From Nitrobacter vulgaris (GTDB lineage Bacteria; Pseudomonadota; Alphaproteobacteria; Rhizobiales; Xanthobacteraceae): DNA of 64,000 nt. The stretch is taken from contig NZ_JAVDPZ010000021.1 in NCBI RefSeq assembly GCF_031453995.1, forward strand, positions 5,962 to 69,961. Direction: 5' to 3'. Positions 36,597 to 46,100 of the stretch are shown here, piece by piece (within the stretch, counting starts at the first letter, position 1; every line of letters begins with the position of its first letter). The notes below the pieces were generated by a model, which had not been told where the DNA came from, did no database searches, and was given only the letters and a program-made list of their open reading frames with translations. The position numbers and the translations under genes are program-made.

Positions 36597-37604
36597 ATGG
36601 CAGTCCGGGTCGCAATCAACGGGTTTGGCCGCATTGGCCGCAATGTTTTGCGCGCCGTTTACGAGGCCGGCCGCGACGAAATCGAGATCGTCGCCATCAA
36701 CGATCTCGGCCCGGTGGAAACCAACGCGCACCTGTTGCGCTTCGACTCGGTGCACGGCCGCTTCCCTTTCGAGGTGAAGGTCGAAGGCGACAGCATCGTG
36801 ATCGGCAAGAAAAAGATCAAGGTGATCGCCGAGCGTGATCCATCGAAACTGCCCTGGAAGGAACTCGGCATCGACATCGCGATGGAGTGCACAGGCCTCT
36901 TCACCGCGAAAGAAAAAGCCTCCGCACATCTCACCGCCGGCGCCAAGCGCGTGCTGGTATCGGCTCCGGCCGAAGGCGCCGACATGACCGTGGTCTACGG
37001 CGTCAACCACGACAAGCTGACGAAGGACCATCTGGTCGTTTCGAACGGTTCCTGCACCACCAACTGTCTCGCTCCGGTGGCGAAGGTCCTCAACGATCTG
37101 GTCGGCATCGAAACCGGGTTCATGACCACGATCCACGCCTATACCGGCGACCAGCCGACGCTCGACACCATGCACAAGGACCTCTATCGCGGCCGCGCCG
37201 CGGCTCTCTCGATGGTCCCGACCTCGACCGGCGCCGCGAGGGCGATCGGCCTGGTGTTGCCCGAGTTGAAGGGCAAGCTTGACGGCGTCGCGATCCGCGT
37301 ACCGACGCCGAACGTCTCGGTGGTCGATCTCAAGGTGATCGCCAAGAAGGAGACCACCACCAACGAAATCAACGAGGCGATGAAGCGGGCTGCATCACAG
37401 GAGCTGAAGGGCATCCTCGGCACCACGGACCAGCCCAATGTCTCGAGCGACTTCAACCACGATTCGCACTCCTCGACGCTCCACATCGACCAGACCAAAG
37501 TGCAGAACGGCACGCTGGTGCGCGTGTTGTCGTGGTACGACAACGAATGGGGCTTCTCCAACCGCATGACTGACACCGCCGTAGCAATGGCGAAGCTGAT
37601 CTGA
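36597..37604 (+). CDS. gap: Glyceraldehyde-3-phosphate dehydrogenase (type I)
   Basis: Converts glyceraldehyde-3-phosphate to 1,3-bisphosphoglycerate, working in either direction with pgk. The 335 residues begin VRVAINGFGRIGRNVLRAVY (Rossmann dinucleotide motif). The catalytic site is VVSNGSCTTNCLAPVAKVLN (Cys about 155) and the C-terminal motif is WYDNEWGFSNRM. NDLGPVETNAHLLRFDSVHG is near the cofactor ribose site; it may bind NAD or NADP. AAGGAG lies upstream of the ATG at 36597. It is followed by an intercistronic hairpin and pgk on the same strand. Confidence 0.97.
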   Translation: MAVRVAINGFGRIGRNVLRAVYEAGRDEIEIVAINDLGPVETNAHLLRFDSVHGRFPFEVKVEGDSIVIGKKKIKVIAERDPSKLPWKELGIDIAMECTGLFTAKEKASAHLTAGAKRVLVSAPAEGADMTVVYGVNHDKLTKDHLVVSNGSCTTNCLAPVAKVLNDLVGIETGFMTTIHAYTGDQPTLDTMHKDLYRGRAAALSMVPTSTGAARAIGLVLPELKGKLDGVAIRVPTPNVSVVDLKVIAKKETTTNEINEAMKRAASQELKGILGTTDQPNVSSDFNHDSHSSTLHIDQTKVQNGTLVRVLSWYDNEWGFSNRMTDTAVAMAKLI

Positions 37605-37620
37605 GACCACGTGTCCGGGC

Positions 37621-37646
37621 GCATCGCGGCGCACGCGCCGCGATGC
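37621..37646 (+). other. Intercistronic hairpin between gap and pgk
   Basis: Perfect 12-bp arms GCATCGCGGCGC (37621-37632) and GCGCCGCGATGC (37635-37646) lie 16 bases past the gap stop, with no T-run. It is probably an RNA stability or processing element separating gap and pgk messages rather than a full terminator. Confidence 0.65.
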
Positions 37647-37742
37647 GGAACCGGCGCCATTCAATACCGCAACTTTTCCTGCGTGGCGGTCCCGGTTTGT
37701 GGCGCACCGTTGACGCGGCACCGTGTTCGGGACATCCAGACC

Positions 37743-38939
37743 ATGACAAATTCCTTCCGCACTCTTGATGACGTTGACGTTAGAGGAAAGCGCGTCCTGC
37801 TGCGCGTCGACCTCAATGTCCCCATGGAGCAGGGGCGCGTTACCGACGCCACGCGGTTGGAACGGGTGGCGCCGACGATCACGGAAATAGCGGACAAGGG
37901 TGGCAAAGCGATCCTGCTGGCGCATTTCGGCCGGCCCAAGGGTCCCGATCCCAAAAACTCGTTGCGGCCGGTCGCGGCGGAACTTGCCAAAGTACTCGGC
38001 AAACCGGTCGCGTTCGCCGACGACTGCGTCGGCGAACCGGCACAACAGGCGATCGCCGCTATGAAGGATGGCGACATCCTGTGCCTGGAAAATACCCGCT
38101 TCCACAAGGAAGAGGAAAAGAACGATCCGGAGTTCGTCGCCGAACTCGCCAAGCTCGGCGATATCTGGGTCAACGACGCCTTCTCAGCCGCGCATCGCGC
38201 CCACGTCTCGACCGAAGGTCTCGGCCACAAGCTGCCGGGTTATGCCGGACGCACCATGCAGGCCGAGCTTGAAGCGCTCAACAAAGCGCTCGAAGCACCG
38301 ACCAAACCCGTCATCGCCGTGATCGGCGGCGCAAAGGTCTCGACCAAAATCGACCTCCTGGAAAACCTCGTCAGCAAGGTCGATGCGCTGGTGATCGGCG
38401 GCGGCATGGCCAACACCTTCCTGCACGCGCAGGGCATCAACATCGGCAAATCGCTGGCGGAAAAAGATCTCGCGGCGACCGCGCTACGCATTATGGAAAA
38501 GGCCGAGGCCGCCAACTGCGCCATCATCCTGCCGGTGGATGCGACCGTGGCATTCCATTTCGCCGCCAACGCGCCGTCCCAAGCCTACGGGCTCGACGCT
38601 ATTCCTGCGGAGGGGATGATTCTCGATGTTGGACCGCAGTCGGTGGAGCGCGTTCATTCGGCCATCGACGACGCCGCAACGCTGGTCTGGAACGGCCCGC
38701 TCGGCGCGTTCGAACTGACCCCTTTCGATCACGGCACCGTCGTCGCGGCAAAACACGCGGCAGCCCGCACCAAGACTGGAAAGCTGGTGTCGGTCGCAGG
38801 CGGCGGCGATACAGTCGCGGCGTTGAACCAAGCTGGCGTAGCCGGTGACTTCACCTATGTTTCAACGGCCGGCGGCGCGTTCCTGGAGTGGATGGAAGGC
38901 AAGCCGCTGCCCGGCGTTGAGGTGCTAAGGGCAAAATGA
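37743..38939 (+). CDS. pgk: Phosphoglycerate kinase
   Basis: Transfers phosphate between 1,3-bisphosphoglycerate and ADP. The 398 residues begin MTNSFRTLDDVDVRGKRVLL and carry VDLNVPMEQGRVTDATRLER, LAHFGRPKGPDPKNSLRPVA, VNDAFSAAHRAHVSTEGLGH, the ATP-side region IGGAKVSTKIDLLENLVSK and VAGGGDTVAALNQAG near the C-terminus. The frame is open to 37611; the ATG at 37743 matches the family. It lies 138 bases after gap. Confidence 0.97.
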   Translation: MTNSFRTLDDVDVRGKRVLLRVDLNVPMEQGRVTDATRLERVAPTITEIADKGGKAILLAHFGRPKGPDPKNSLRPVAAELAKVLGKPVAFADDCVGEPAQQAIAAMKDGDILCLENTRFHKEEEKNDPEFVAELAKLGDIWVNDAFSAAHRAHVSTEGLGHKLPGYAGRTMQAELEALNKALEAPTKPVIAVIGGAKVSTKIDLLENLVSKVDALVIGGGMANTFLHAQGINIGKSLAEKDLAATALRIMEKAEAANCAIILPVDATVAFHFAANAPSQAYGLDAIPAEGMILDVGPQSVERVHSAIDDAATLVWNGPLGAFELTPFDHGTVVAAKHAAARTKTGKLVSVAGGGDTVAALNQAGVAGDFTYVSTAGGAFLEWMEGKPLPGVEVLRAK

Positions 38940-38960
38940 CGCTGCTCCTCGCGGCAAAAT

Positions 38961-38988
38961 GAGTTGCGGTGTCAGAAAACCGCAACTC
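38961..38988 (+). other. Hairpin downstream of pgk
   Basis: Exact 10-bp arms GAGTTGCGGT (38961-38970) and ACCGCAACTC (38979-38988) with an 8-base loop, 22 bases past the pgk stop. No T-run follows, so it may stabilise the pgk 3' end or act as a partial terminator before fba. Confidence 0.6.
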
Positions 38989-38993
38989 TCATG

Positions 38994-39046
38994 CCTGCAT
39001 AATCCTCAAGTTCCGACCTTATCGGAAGTCGGATGAGGTATGCAGG
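38994..39046 (+). promoter_or_regulatory. Structured leader of fba that masks its ribosome site
   Basis: Nested exact pairs: CCTGCATA (38994-39001) with TATGCAGG (39039-39046), CCTCA (39004-39008) with TGAGG (39034-39038), CCGAC (39013-39017) with GTCGG (39028-39032). The last arm overlaps the start of the AGGAGGAG ribosome site (39044-39051). An alternative small hairpin TTCCGA/TCGGAA (39011-39027) would compete with it. This could be translation control or a protein-binding dyad. Confidence 0.55.
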
Positions 39047-39057
39047 AGGAGCCGCTG

Positions 39058-40089
39058 ATGAATCTCGCTGACCTCAACGAAGTGGCGCAGGCCATGGTCG
39101 CGCCGGGCAAGGGCATTCTTGCCGCCGACGAATCGTCTCCCACCATCACCAAACGGTTCAACGCCATCGGCGTGACATCCACCGATGAAAGCCGGCGCGA
39201 CTATCGCGAGATGATGTTCCGCGCCGCCGACGCCATGACGAAATACATCTCCGGCGTTATCCTTTATGACGAAACGATCTGGCAGAACGCGAAGGACGGC
39301 ACGCCGCTGATCAAGCTGATCGAGCAGGCCGGTGCCATTCCCGGCATCAAGGTCGATGAAGGAACGCAACCCTTACCCGCATGTCCCGGCGAACTCGTGA
39401 CCGTCGGACTGGACCGGCTCGCGGAGCGGCTGAAAAAATACTACGCCCACGGCGCACGCTTCGCGAAATGGCGCGCGGTGATCGACATCAACACGGCAGG
39501 TCGTATCCCGAGCATGACGGCGATCGGCGTCAACGCTCATGCCCTGGGGCGCTACGCCGCGCTGTGCCAGGCTGCCCAAATCGTGCCTATCGTCGAACCG
39601 GAAGTGTTGATGGACGGCGATCACGACATCGATCGCTGCTTTGAGGTCACGACGCGCGTACTCAACGTGACGTTCCAGGAATTGCGCAAGCAGCGCGTCG
39701 CGCTGGAAGGTATGATTTTGAAGCCAAATATGGCGGTCCCGGGCAAAAAGAGCGGGAAAAATGCATCGGTCGAAGAGGTCGCGGAAAGGACGGTACGCAT
39801 GCTGAAGGCCTGCGTGCCGGCCGCCGTGCCCGGTATTGCGTTTCTGTCCGGCGGACAGTCCGACGAGGAGGCCACAGCCCATCTCGATGCCATGAATCGG
39901 ATAGACAACCTGCCGTGGAGGCTCACCTTCTCCTACGGCCGCGCGTTACAGGCGGCGGCGCAGAAGGCGTGGTCCGGCAAGTCCGAGAACGTCGCAGCCG
40001 GGCAACGGGCGCTCATTCACCGGGCGCGGATGAATTCGCTCGCAAGCAAAGGAGAGTGGAGAGCCGACCTCGAGGAGAAAGCTGCGTGA
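39058..40089 (+). CDS. fbaB: Fructose-bisphosphate aldolase, class I
   Basis: Metal-independent Schiff-base aldolase that splits or forms fructose-1,6-bisphosphate. The 343 residues begin NLADLNEVAQAMVAPGKGIL. They show the class I substrate motif ILAADESSPTITKRFN, GARFAKWRAVID, and the Schiff-base lysine in EGMILKPNMAVPG, plus FLSGGQSDEEATAHL. Class I enzymes are less common in bacteria but typical beside pgk in this group. A very strong AGGAGGAG site lies before the ATG at 39058, but the leader can fold over it. A terminator-like hairpin follows. Confidence 0.95.
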   Translation: MNLADLNEVAQAMVAPGKGILAADESSPTITKRFNAIGVTSTDESRRDYREMMFRAADAMTKYISGVILYDETIWQNAKDGTPLIKLIEQAGAIPGIKVDEGTQPLPACPGELVTVGLDRLAERLKKYYAHGARFAKWRAVIDINTAGRIPSMTAIGVNAHALGRYAALCQAAQIVPIVEPEVLMDGDHDIDRCFEVTTRVLNVTFQELRKQRVALEGMILKPNMAVPGKKSGKNASVEEVAERTVRMLKACVPAAVPGIAFLSGGQSDEEATAHLDAMNRIDNLPWRLTFSYGRALQAAAQKAWSGKSENVAAGQRALIHRARMNSLASKGEWRADLEEKAA

Positions 40090-40125
40090 GGGATTGCCGC
40101 CCAACCGCCTGTCCATGATTTGCCC

Positions 40126-40152
40126 TTGCGGTGCGACGCCGCAACTGTTTTT
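40126..40152 (+). terminator. Likely Rho-independent terminator of fba
   Basis: TTGCGG (40126-40131) and CCGCAA (40139-40144) form a 6-bp stem followed by CTGTTTTTG. It lies 37 bases past the fba stop and before the thiE-like gene. Confidence 0.55.
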
Positions 40153-40361
40153 GAGGGTCGATGCCTGGATCACGGGCGCGGAGAAGGTGCTGCGCCCTGA
40201 TATCGCGATATTTTGGATCAGATCGATCCGAATGATGAACGTGATCTACCAGCAGGTCGAACGCCGCTAAAACTTTCTCCTGCTGCTCACGCTAAATTCG
40301 ACGAAAATGTCCTGACATTGAGCTGCTCACTTTCACCTGTCCGGCTACCCGAGGCCCTCCG

Positions 40362-41057
40362 ATGCTCGCGAAATCAGCCCCCCTCCGGCCCGCGCCGCGT
40401 CTTTATCTGGCGACGCCGGAGATCGACGATCCGGCAAGGATCATGACGCCACTGGCCGACGCGCTGGCGTCCGCGGATGTCGCCGCAGTGCTGATGCGGC
40501 TCGCGCCCTCCGATCCACGCACAATGATGTCGCGCATCAAGGTTCTCGCACCGTTGATCCAGAATAGCGGCGCTGCGGTTTTGCTCGATGGCCATGCCGA
40601 TCTGGTCGCGCGGTCCGGCGCCGACGGCGCACATCTCACCGGTATCGAGGCGCTGCAGGAGGCAATGCCGCCGCTGAAACCCGACCGCATCGTCGGCGTT
40701 GGCGGCCTGTCGACACGCCATGACGCCATGGTCGCTGGCGAGACCGGCGCCGACTACGTGCTGTTCGGCGAGCCGGATAAGACCGGTGATCGGCCGTCCG
40801 CGGAAGCGATTGCTGATCGGCTGGCATGGTGGGCCGAACTGTTCGAGCCGCCCTGCGTCGCCCACGCCGCGAACCTCAATGAAGCACAGATTTTCGCAGC
40901 ATCGGGTGCGGATTTCGTGCTGGTCGACGACATCGTCTGGAACGACCCCCGCGGCGCGGCGCTGGCGCTCACGGATGTCGCAACCGCAATCTGCCAAGGT
41001 TTCGGATCGCAAGGAAGCGCGCAACGTGCGGACCATCCTAATGGGGACGCCGGATGA
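40362..41057 (+). CDS. ThiE-like protein (thiamine phosphate synthase family), degenerate
   Basis: 231 residues with the fold markers of thiamine phosphate synthase: LYLATPEID at the start, SGADGAHLTG in the middle, IVGVGGLSTRHDAMVAGETG and GADYVLFGE. Residues expected in active ThiE are altered: the NDR diphosphate site reads LDGHAD, and HLGQ reads HLTG, so activity is doubtful. It may be a paralogue with another substrate. The downstream Sel1 gene starts inside its last codons (4-base overlap), so they are co-translated. Confidence 0.75.
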   Translation: MLAKSAPLRPAPRLYLATPEIDDPARIMTPLADALASADVAAVLMRLAPSDPRTMMSRIKVLAPLIQNSGAAVLLDGHADLVARSGADGAHLTGIEALQEAMPPLKPDRIVGVGGLSTRHDAMVAGETGADYVLFGEPDKTGDRPSAEAIADRLAWWAELFEPPCVAHAANLNEAQIFAASGADFVLVDDIVWNDPRGAALALTDVATAICQGFGSQGSAQRADHPNGDAG

Positions 41058-42094
41058 CCTTCCTGCGTCCTGTTGTCATCGTCGCCAGCGTTCTCATGCT
41101 CGGGGAAAGCGCCCTGGCGCAGCTCCAGTCAGCGCCGGCGGCCGACCCGCCATCCGCCAGCAAGAACGTGAAGACGAAGACCATCAAGTCGGTCCCGCCA
41201 ACGCCATCCGCCAGACCCGAACCGGACAACAAGGCGAGCGCGCAAACCCCTGACGACCCGAATACGGATCTGGTCTACGGCGCCTATCAGCGCGGCCTCT
41301 ACAAGACCGCGTTTGATCTCGCATTGAAACAGGCACAGGAAAACAAGGCTCCCGCCGCCATGACCATGCTCGGCGAGCTCTACGCCAATGGGCTCGGGGT
41401 CAAGCGCGACTACGGCAAGGCAATCGAGTGGCACCAGCGTGCGGCCGATCTGGGGGATCGCGAAGCAATGTTCGCACTCGCGATGCTTCGCATCAGCGGA
41501 CGCGGCGGACCGCCCGACAGGGCGAGCGCCGTGAAATGGCTGGCTTCGTCCGCCAAGCTAGGCCAGCCCAAGGCCGCCTACAACCTGGCCCTTCTCTACA
41601 TGGACGGGCAAACGCTGCCGCAGGACTTCAAGCGCGCCGCCGAACTACTGCGATCCGCAGCCGACGCCGGCACCCCGGAGGCGCAATATGCACTGGCGAC
41701 CTTCTACAAGGAGGGCAACGGCCTCGAAAAGAATCTCTACAAGTCAGTGCGGCTGTTGCAGGCGGCCTCGCTCGCTGGCAACGTCGATGCCGAAGTCGAG
41801 TATGCGATCGCGCTGTTCAACGGCAGCGGCACCGAGAAGAACGAGGCCGCCGCGGTATCGCTGCTGCGCAAAGCCGCCAGGCAAAACAGCGCGATCGCTC
41901 AAAATCGCCTCGCCCGGGTTCTCGTCACGGACATGGGCGTGCCAACAAACAAGATCGAAGGCCTGAAATGGCACATCGTGGCGAAGACCGCCGGCAAGGG
42001 CGATCTGATGCTCGACGAAGCGATGGCGCAGGCAACGCCCGAAGAACGCGCCAAGGCGGAGAGCGCCGCCCGTAAATGGCTTGGAATCCAATGA
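41054..42094 (+). CDS. Secreted Sel1-repeat (TPR-like) protein
   Basis: 346 residues with a signal peptide (VVIVASVLMLGESALAQ), a Lys/Pro-rich linker, and about six Sel1-like repeats from about residue 70 (AAMTMLGELYANGLGVKRDY; EAQYALATFYKEGNGLEKNL; AQNRLARVLVTDMGVPTNK). Such repeats are protein-binding solenoids. The ATG overlaps the thiE-like stop by four bases. suhB follows 61 bases later, suggesting one transcript. The binding partner is unknown. Confidence 0.88.
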   Translation: MTFLRPVVIVASVLMLGESALAQLQSAPAADPPSASKNVKTKTIKSVPPTPSARPEPDNKASAQTPDDPNTDLVYGAYQRGLYKTAFDLALKQAQENKAPAAMTMLGELYANGLGVKRDYGKAIEWHQRAADLGDREAMFALAMLRISGRGGPPDRASAVKWLASSAKLGQPKAAYNLALLYMDGQTLPQDFKRAAELLRSAADAGTPEAQYALATFYKEGNGLEKNLYKSVRLLQAASLAGNVDAEVEYAIALFNGSGTEKNEAAAVSLLRKAARQNSAIAQNRLARVLVTDMGVPTNKIEGLKWHIVAKTAGKGDLMLDEAMAQATPEERAKAESAARKWLGIQ

Positions 42095-42155
42095 ACCGCT
42101 TGACGGGAACCTTCCCGCAGGGCACCCAGACCTCATCATCCACCTGAGCTCAATC

Positions 42156-42947
42156 ATGCTGCAATCCGCTCTCATGAACGTCATGGTCAAGGCTGCGCGC
42201 CGCGCCGGCCGGAGCCTGAAACGCGATCTCGGCGAGATCGAGAATCTTCAGGTGTCACTGAAGGGACCTGCGAACTTCGTGAGTCTCGCGGACAAGCGCG
42301 CGGAGGACATCCTGTATGAGGAGCTCAGCAAGGCACGTCCCGGCTACGGCTTTTTCGGCGAAGAAGGCGGCAACCGCGAGGGCACGGACAAGAGCCACAC
42401 CTGGATCGTCGATCCGCTCGACGGCACCACCAACTTCCTGCACGGCATTCCGCATTTCGGAGTCTCGATCGGCCTGCAGCGTGACGGCGTGCTGATTGCC
42501 GGCCTCGTTTACAATCCCGCCAATGACGAGCTCTACACCGCGGAGCGCGGCAAGGGTGCCTTTCTCAACGATCAGCGGCTGCGCGTGTCGGGGCGCCGCC
42601 AGATGAACGACTGCGTTATCGCCTGCGGCCTGCCGCATATCGGACGCGGTGACCATGAATTGTCGCGACGGGAGATGGCCGCCCTGCAGCCGAAGGTGGC
42701 GGGCCTGCGGCGCTTCGGCGCGGCCTCGCTCGATCTCGTCTTTGTCGCGGCGGGACGCATCGACGGCTACTGGGAGCGCAACCTGCAGCCGTGGGATATT
42801 GCGGGCGGACAGATCATCGTGCGCGAGGCCGGCGGCATCGTCAGCGGCATCCAGGGCGATGACGATCCGCTCGCGACCGGTGATGTGATCTGCGGCAACG
42901 AGTTCGTCCACGCCGAACTGGTGAAAATCCTCAAGCCGCTGGGATAG
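42156..42947 (+). CDS. suhB: Inositol monophosphatase family protein
   Basis: 263 residues with the metal and phosphate site signature: GFFGEEGG (Glu), then WIVDPLDGTTNFLHGIPHFG (DPLDGT) and, near the end, ERNLQPWDIAGGQIIVREAG (WDxAxG). The family includes myo-inositol-1-phosphatase and SuhB, which also affects ribosomal RNA transcription in enterobacteria. The frame is open upstream to 42081; the ATG at 42156 (MLQSALMNVM) is the family start. It follows the Sel1 gene on the same strand. Confidence 0.93.
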   Translation: MLQSALMNVMVKAARRAGRSLKRDLGEIENLQVSLKGPANFVSLADKRAEDILYEELSKARPGYGFFGEEGGNREGTDKSHTWIVDPLDGTTNFLHGIPHFGVSIGLQRDGVLIAGLVYNPANDELYTAERGKGAFLNDQRLRVSGRRQMNDCVIACGLPHIGRGDHELSRREMAALQPKVAGLRRFGAASLDLVFVAAGRIDGYWERNLQPWDIAGGQIIVREAGGIVSGIQGDDDPLATGDVICGNEFVHAELVKILKPLG

Positions 42948-43141
42948 CGGCCCAGGCCAATGAAGGCGTTTGCTCGACGCAAAGCGATTCCGACACCCAC
43001 GCTGCCGAAAACTGAGTCAGCGAGGACAATAGTCATGGCTGACGATTGTTAGCGCGACGATGGAAATATCTCACGCATACCGCACCCGCTGGAAGCTTCA
43101 GAGTCTTTCACCGCTGCCGTGACGCACGGAAACTCCGCTGG

Positions 43142-46100
43142 TTATTCCGCTGGATGCAGCGGTGCCGGCGGCCCGTGGATTTCCGGCTCGCCCACCGGCT
43201 CCAATCCGCTCTTGTCGCGCCCGAGTATGCGCATCACGACGACGAAAAACACCGGCACCATCAAGAGCGCCAGCACCACCACCGCGATCATGCCGCCCAT
43301 CACGCTGGTGCCTAGCGCCTGCTGGCTCGCTCCGCCTGCACCGCTTGCAACGACCATCGGCAGCACGCCGGAGACGAATGCAAGGCCGGTCATCAAAATC
43401 GGGCGGAAGCGCAGCGCGCACGCCTCCATCGTGGCTTCGATGAGCGGCTTGCCCTGCGCGCGCAAATCCTTGGCGAATTCGACGATGAGGATAGCGTCCT
43501 TGGCCGCCAGGCCGATGATGGTGACGAGTCCGACGGTGAAATAGACGTCGTTGGCAAGCCCGCGCGTTGTCGCGGCCAGCACCGCGCCGCAGATCCCGAG
43601 CGGCACCGTCAGCAACACTGCGAGCGGAATGGTCCAGCTTTCATAAAGCGCAGCCAGGCAGAGGAACACCACTAGCGCCGAGAGCGCGAGCAGGAACGGC
43701 GCCTGTGATCCCGACAACTTTTCCTGCAACGACTGACCGGTCCATTCATAGCCAAAGCCGCGCGGAAGACGATCAGCCAGCCGTTCCATCTCGGCGATTG
43801 CATCGCCGGAGGTGAAGCCCGCCCGCGCCTCTCCGGTGATGCGCATTGACGGATAGTAGTTGAAGCCGACGACCTGTGTCGGCCCCTTCGACCATTCGAT
43901 GGAGGAGAAGGAGGAGAACGGAACCAGCCCCCCACTGCTGTTCTTGACGTTGTAGTTGAGGATGTCTTGCGCCGTGGTGCGGCCGTCGCGATCCGATTGC
44001 ACGATCACGCGCTGCATCCGCCCGCGGTTGGGGAAGTCGTTGACATAGGTCGAGCCGAGATTGGTCGACATGGTATCGTTGATGTCCTCGAACGTAACTC
44101 CCAGGGCGCTGGCCTTCTCGCGATCGATCGTGAGATTGACCTGCCCCGCCGACGGCAAACCCTCGACATAGACATTCTGCAGGATCGGACTGGCATTGGC
44201 CTCGGCGATCAACTGAGCGGTCGCCTGCAACAACGCCGGGTAGCCTTTTTGGCCGCGATCCTGCAAACGGAAGCTGAAACCCGAGGAATTGCCGAGGTTG
44301 TCGATCGGCGGCGGCTGCAGCGCGGTGATCTTGGCGTCGCGTAGCGACAACAGATCGCGATTGGCGTCAGCGACGATATTGGCGGCTGAATCTTTCTCAG
44401 GCCGCTCCGACCAGTCCTTCAGGGTAATAAACGCCTGCGCCGTGTTCATGCCCTGCCCCGAATAGGCAAAACCGGTCAGAAAAGTGACATCCTGAACCCC
44501 CGGCCGTTTGGCCAGGTATTTTTCGACCGCCTCCACAGCCGTTTCGGTGCGCCCGTGGGACGAATCCGCCGGCGTCTGCACGTCGGTCGTGATGAAGCCC
44601 TGATCGTCCACCGGCAGAAAGCCGGCGGGCAATCGAACGAAAGCCCAGACCAGAGCACCGACCAGAACGGCGTAAATCAGCATCAGGCGTCCGGTTCGCC
44701 TCAGCGACCAGCCGACCGTCGAGACATAGCGGCCACGCACGCTCTCCAGCGCGCGATTGAACCAGCCGAACAAGCCTTTGCGGGCGTGGGCGTGTCCGGC
44801 CTCTACGGGCTTGAGCAGCGTGGCGCACAGCGCCGGCGACAGCGACAGCGCCATCAGAGCAGAGAAGGCGATCGCGGAAACCACTGTGACGGAGAACTGC
44901 CTGTAGATGATGCCGACAGAGCCCGGAAAGAACGCCATCGGCACGAATACCGCCATCAGCACCAGCGTGATGCCGACGATGGCGCTCGTGATCTGCGACA
45001 TCGCCTTACGCGCCGCTTCCTTGGGCGGCAGTCCCTCCTCCGCCATGATGCGCTCGACATTCTCCACCACGACGATGGCGTCGTCGACCAGAATGCCGAT
45101 CGCCAGCACCATGCCGAACATTGTCAGCATGTTGATGGAATAGCCGGCGATTAGCAGCACCGAACAGGTGCCGAGCAGCGCTACCGGCACCACGATGGTC
45201 GGGATGATCGTGTAACGGATGTTCTGCAGGAACAGAAACATCACGAGAAACACCAGCACCACCGCCTCGATCAGCGTATGCACGACCTTTTCGATCGAGG
45301 CTTCCACCACGGGCGTGATGTTGTAAGGGATCCCGTAGGCGATATTCGCCGGAAAGAACTTCGAAAGTTCCTTCATCTTGGCTTCCACCGCGCTCGCGGT
45401 GGCAAGCGCGTTGGCGCCCGGCGCGAGCAGCACCGAAAGACCCGCGGTCGGCTTGCCGTTGAGGCGGGTGGTGAATCGGTAATCCATGCCGCCAACCTCG
45501 ACCCGCGCCACGTCGCGCAGGCGTACGGCGGAGCCGTCGCGGTTGGCGCGCAGCAAAATGGAGCCGAATTCCTCGGGCGTGGTGAGTTGCCCCTTGACCA
45601 ATACCAGCGCCGCAGTTTTCTGCCCGTCCCGGCTCGGCGGCCCACCGACGCTGCCCGAAGCCACCTGCGCGTTCTGCGCCGCAATCGCCTTGGTAACATC
45701 TTCCGACGTCAGATCGTAGCCAACGAGCTTTTCTGGATCGAGCCAGACTCGCAACGAGCGTTCGGTGGAGAACAGTGTGGCCCGGCCGACGCCAGGGATA
45801 CGCCGGATTTCCCCGATGATGTTACGGGTCATAAAATCGCCGAGGCCGACCTCATCCAGACTGCCGTCTGTCGAACGCAGCGTGATGATCTGCAACACCG
45901 CGCTCGAGGCTTCCTGGACCAGGATGCCTTCCTTCAGCACGGCCGCGGGCAAGCGAGCCTCGATGCGCTTGATGCGATTCTGCACGTCCACCGACGCGAG
46001 AGCCGTGGAGGTGCCGGGAACAAAGAACGCGGTGATCTCAACCTGCCCCAGAGAATCACTGGTGGATTCGAAATTGAGGATGCCCGTCGCGCCGTTGAGC

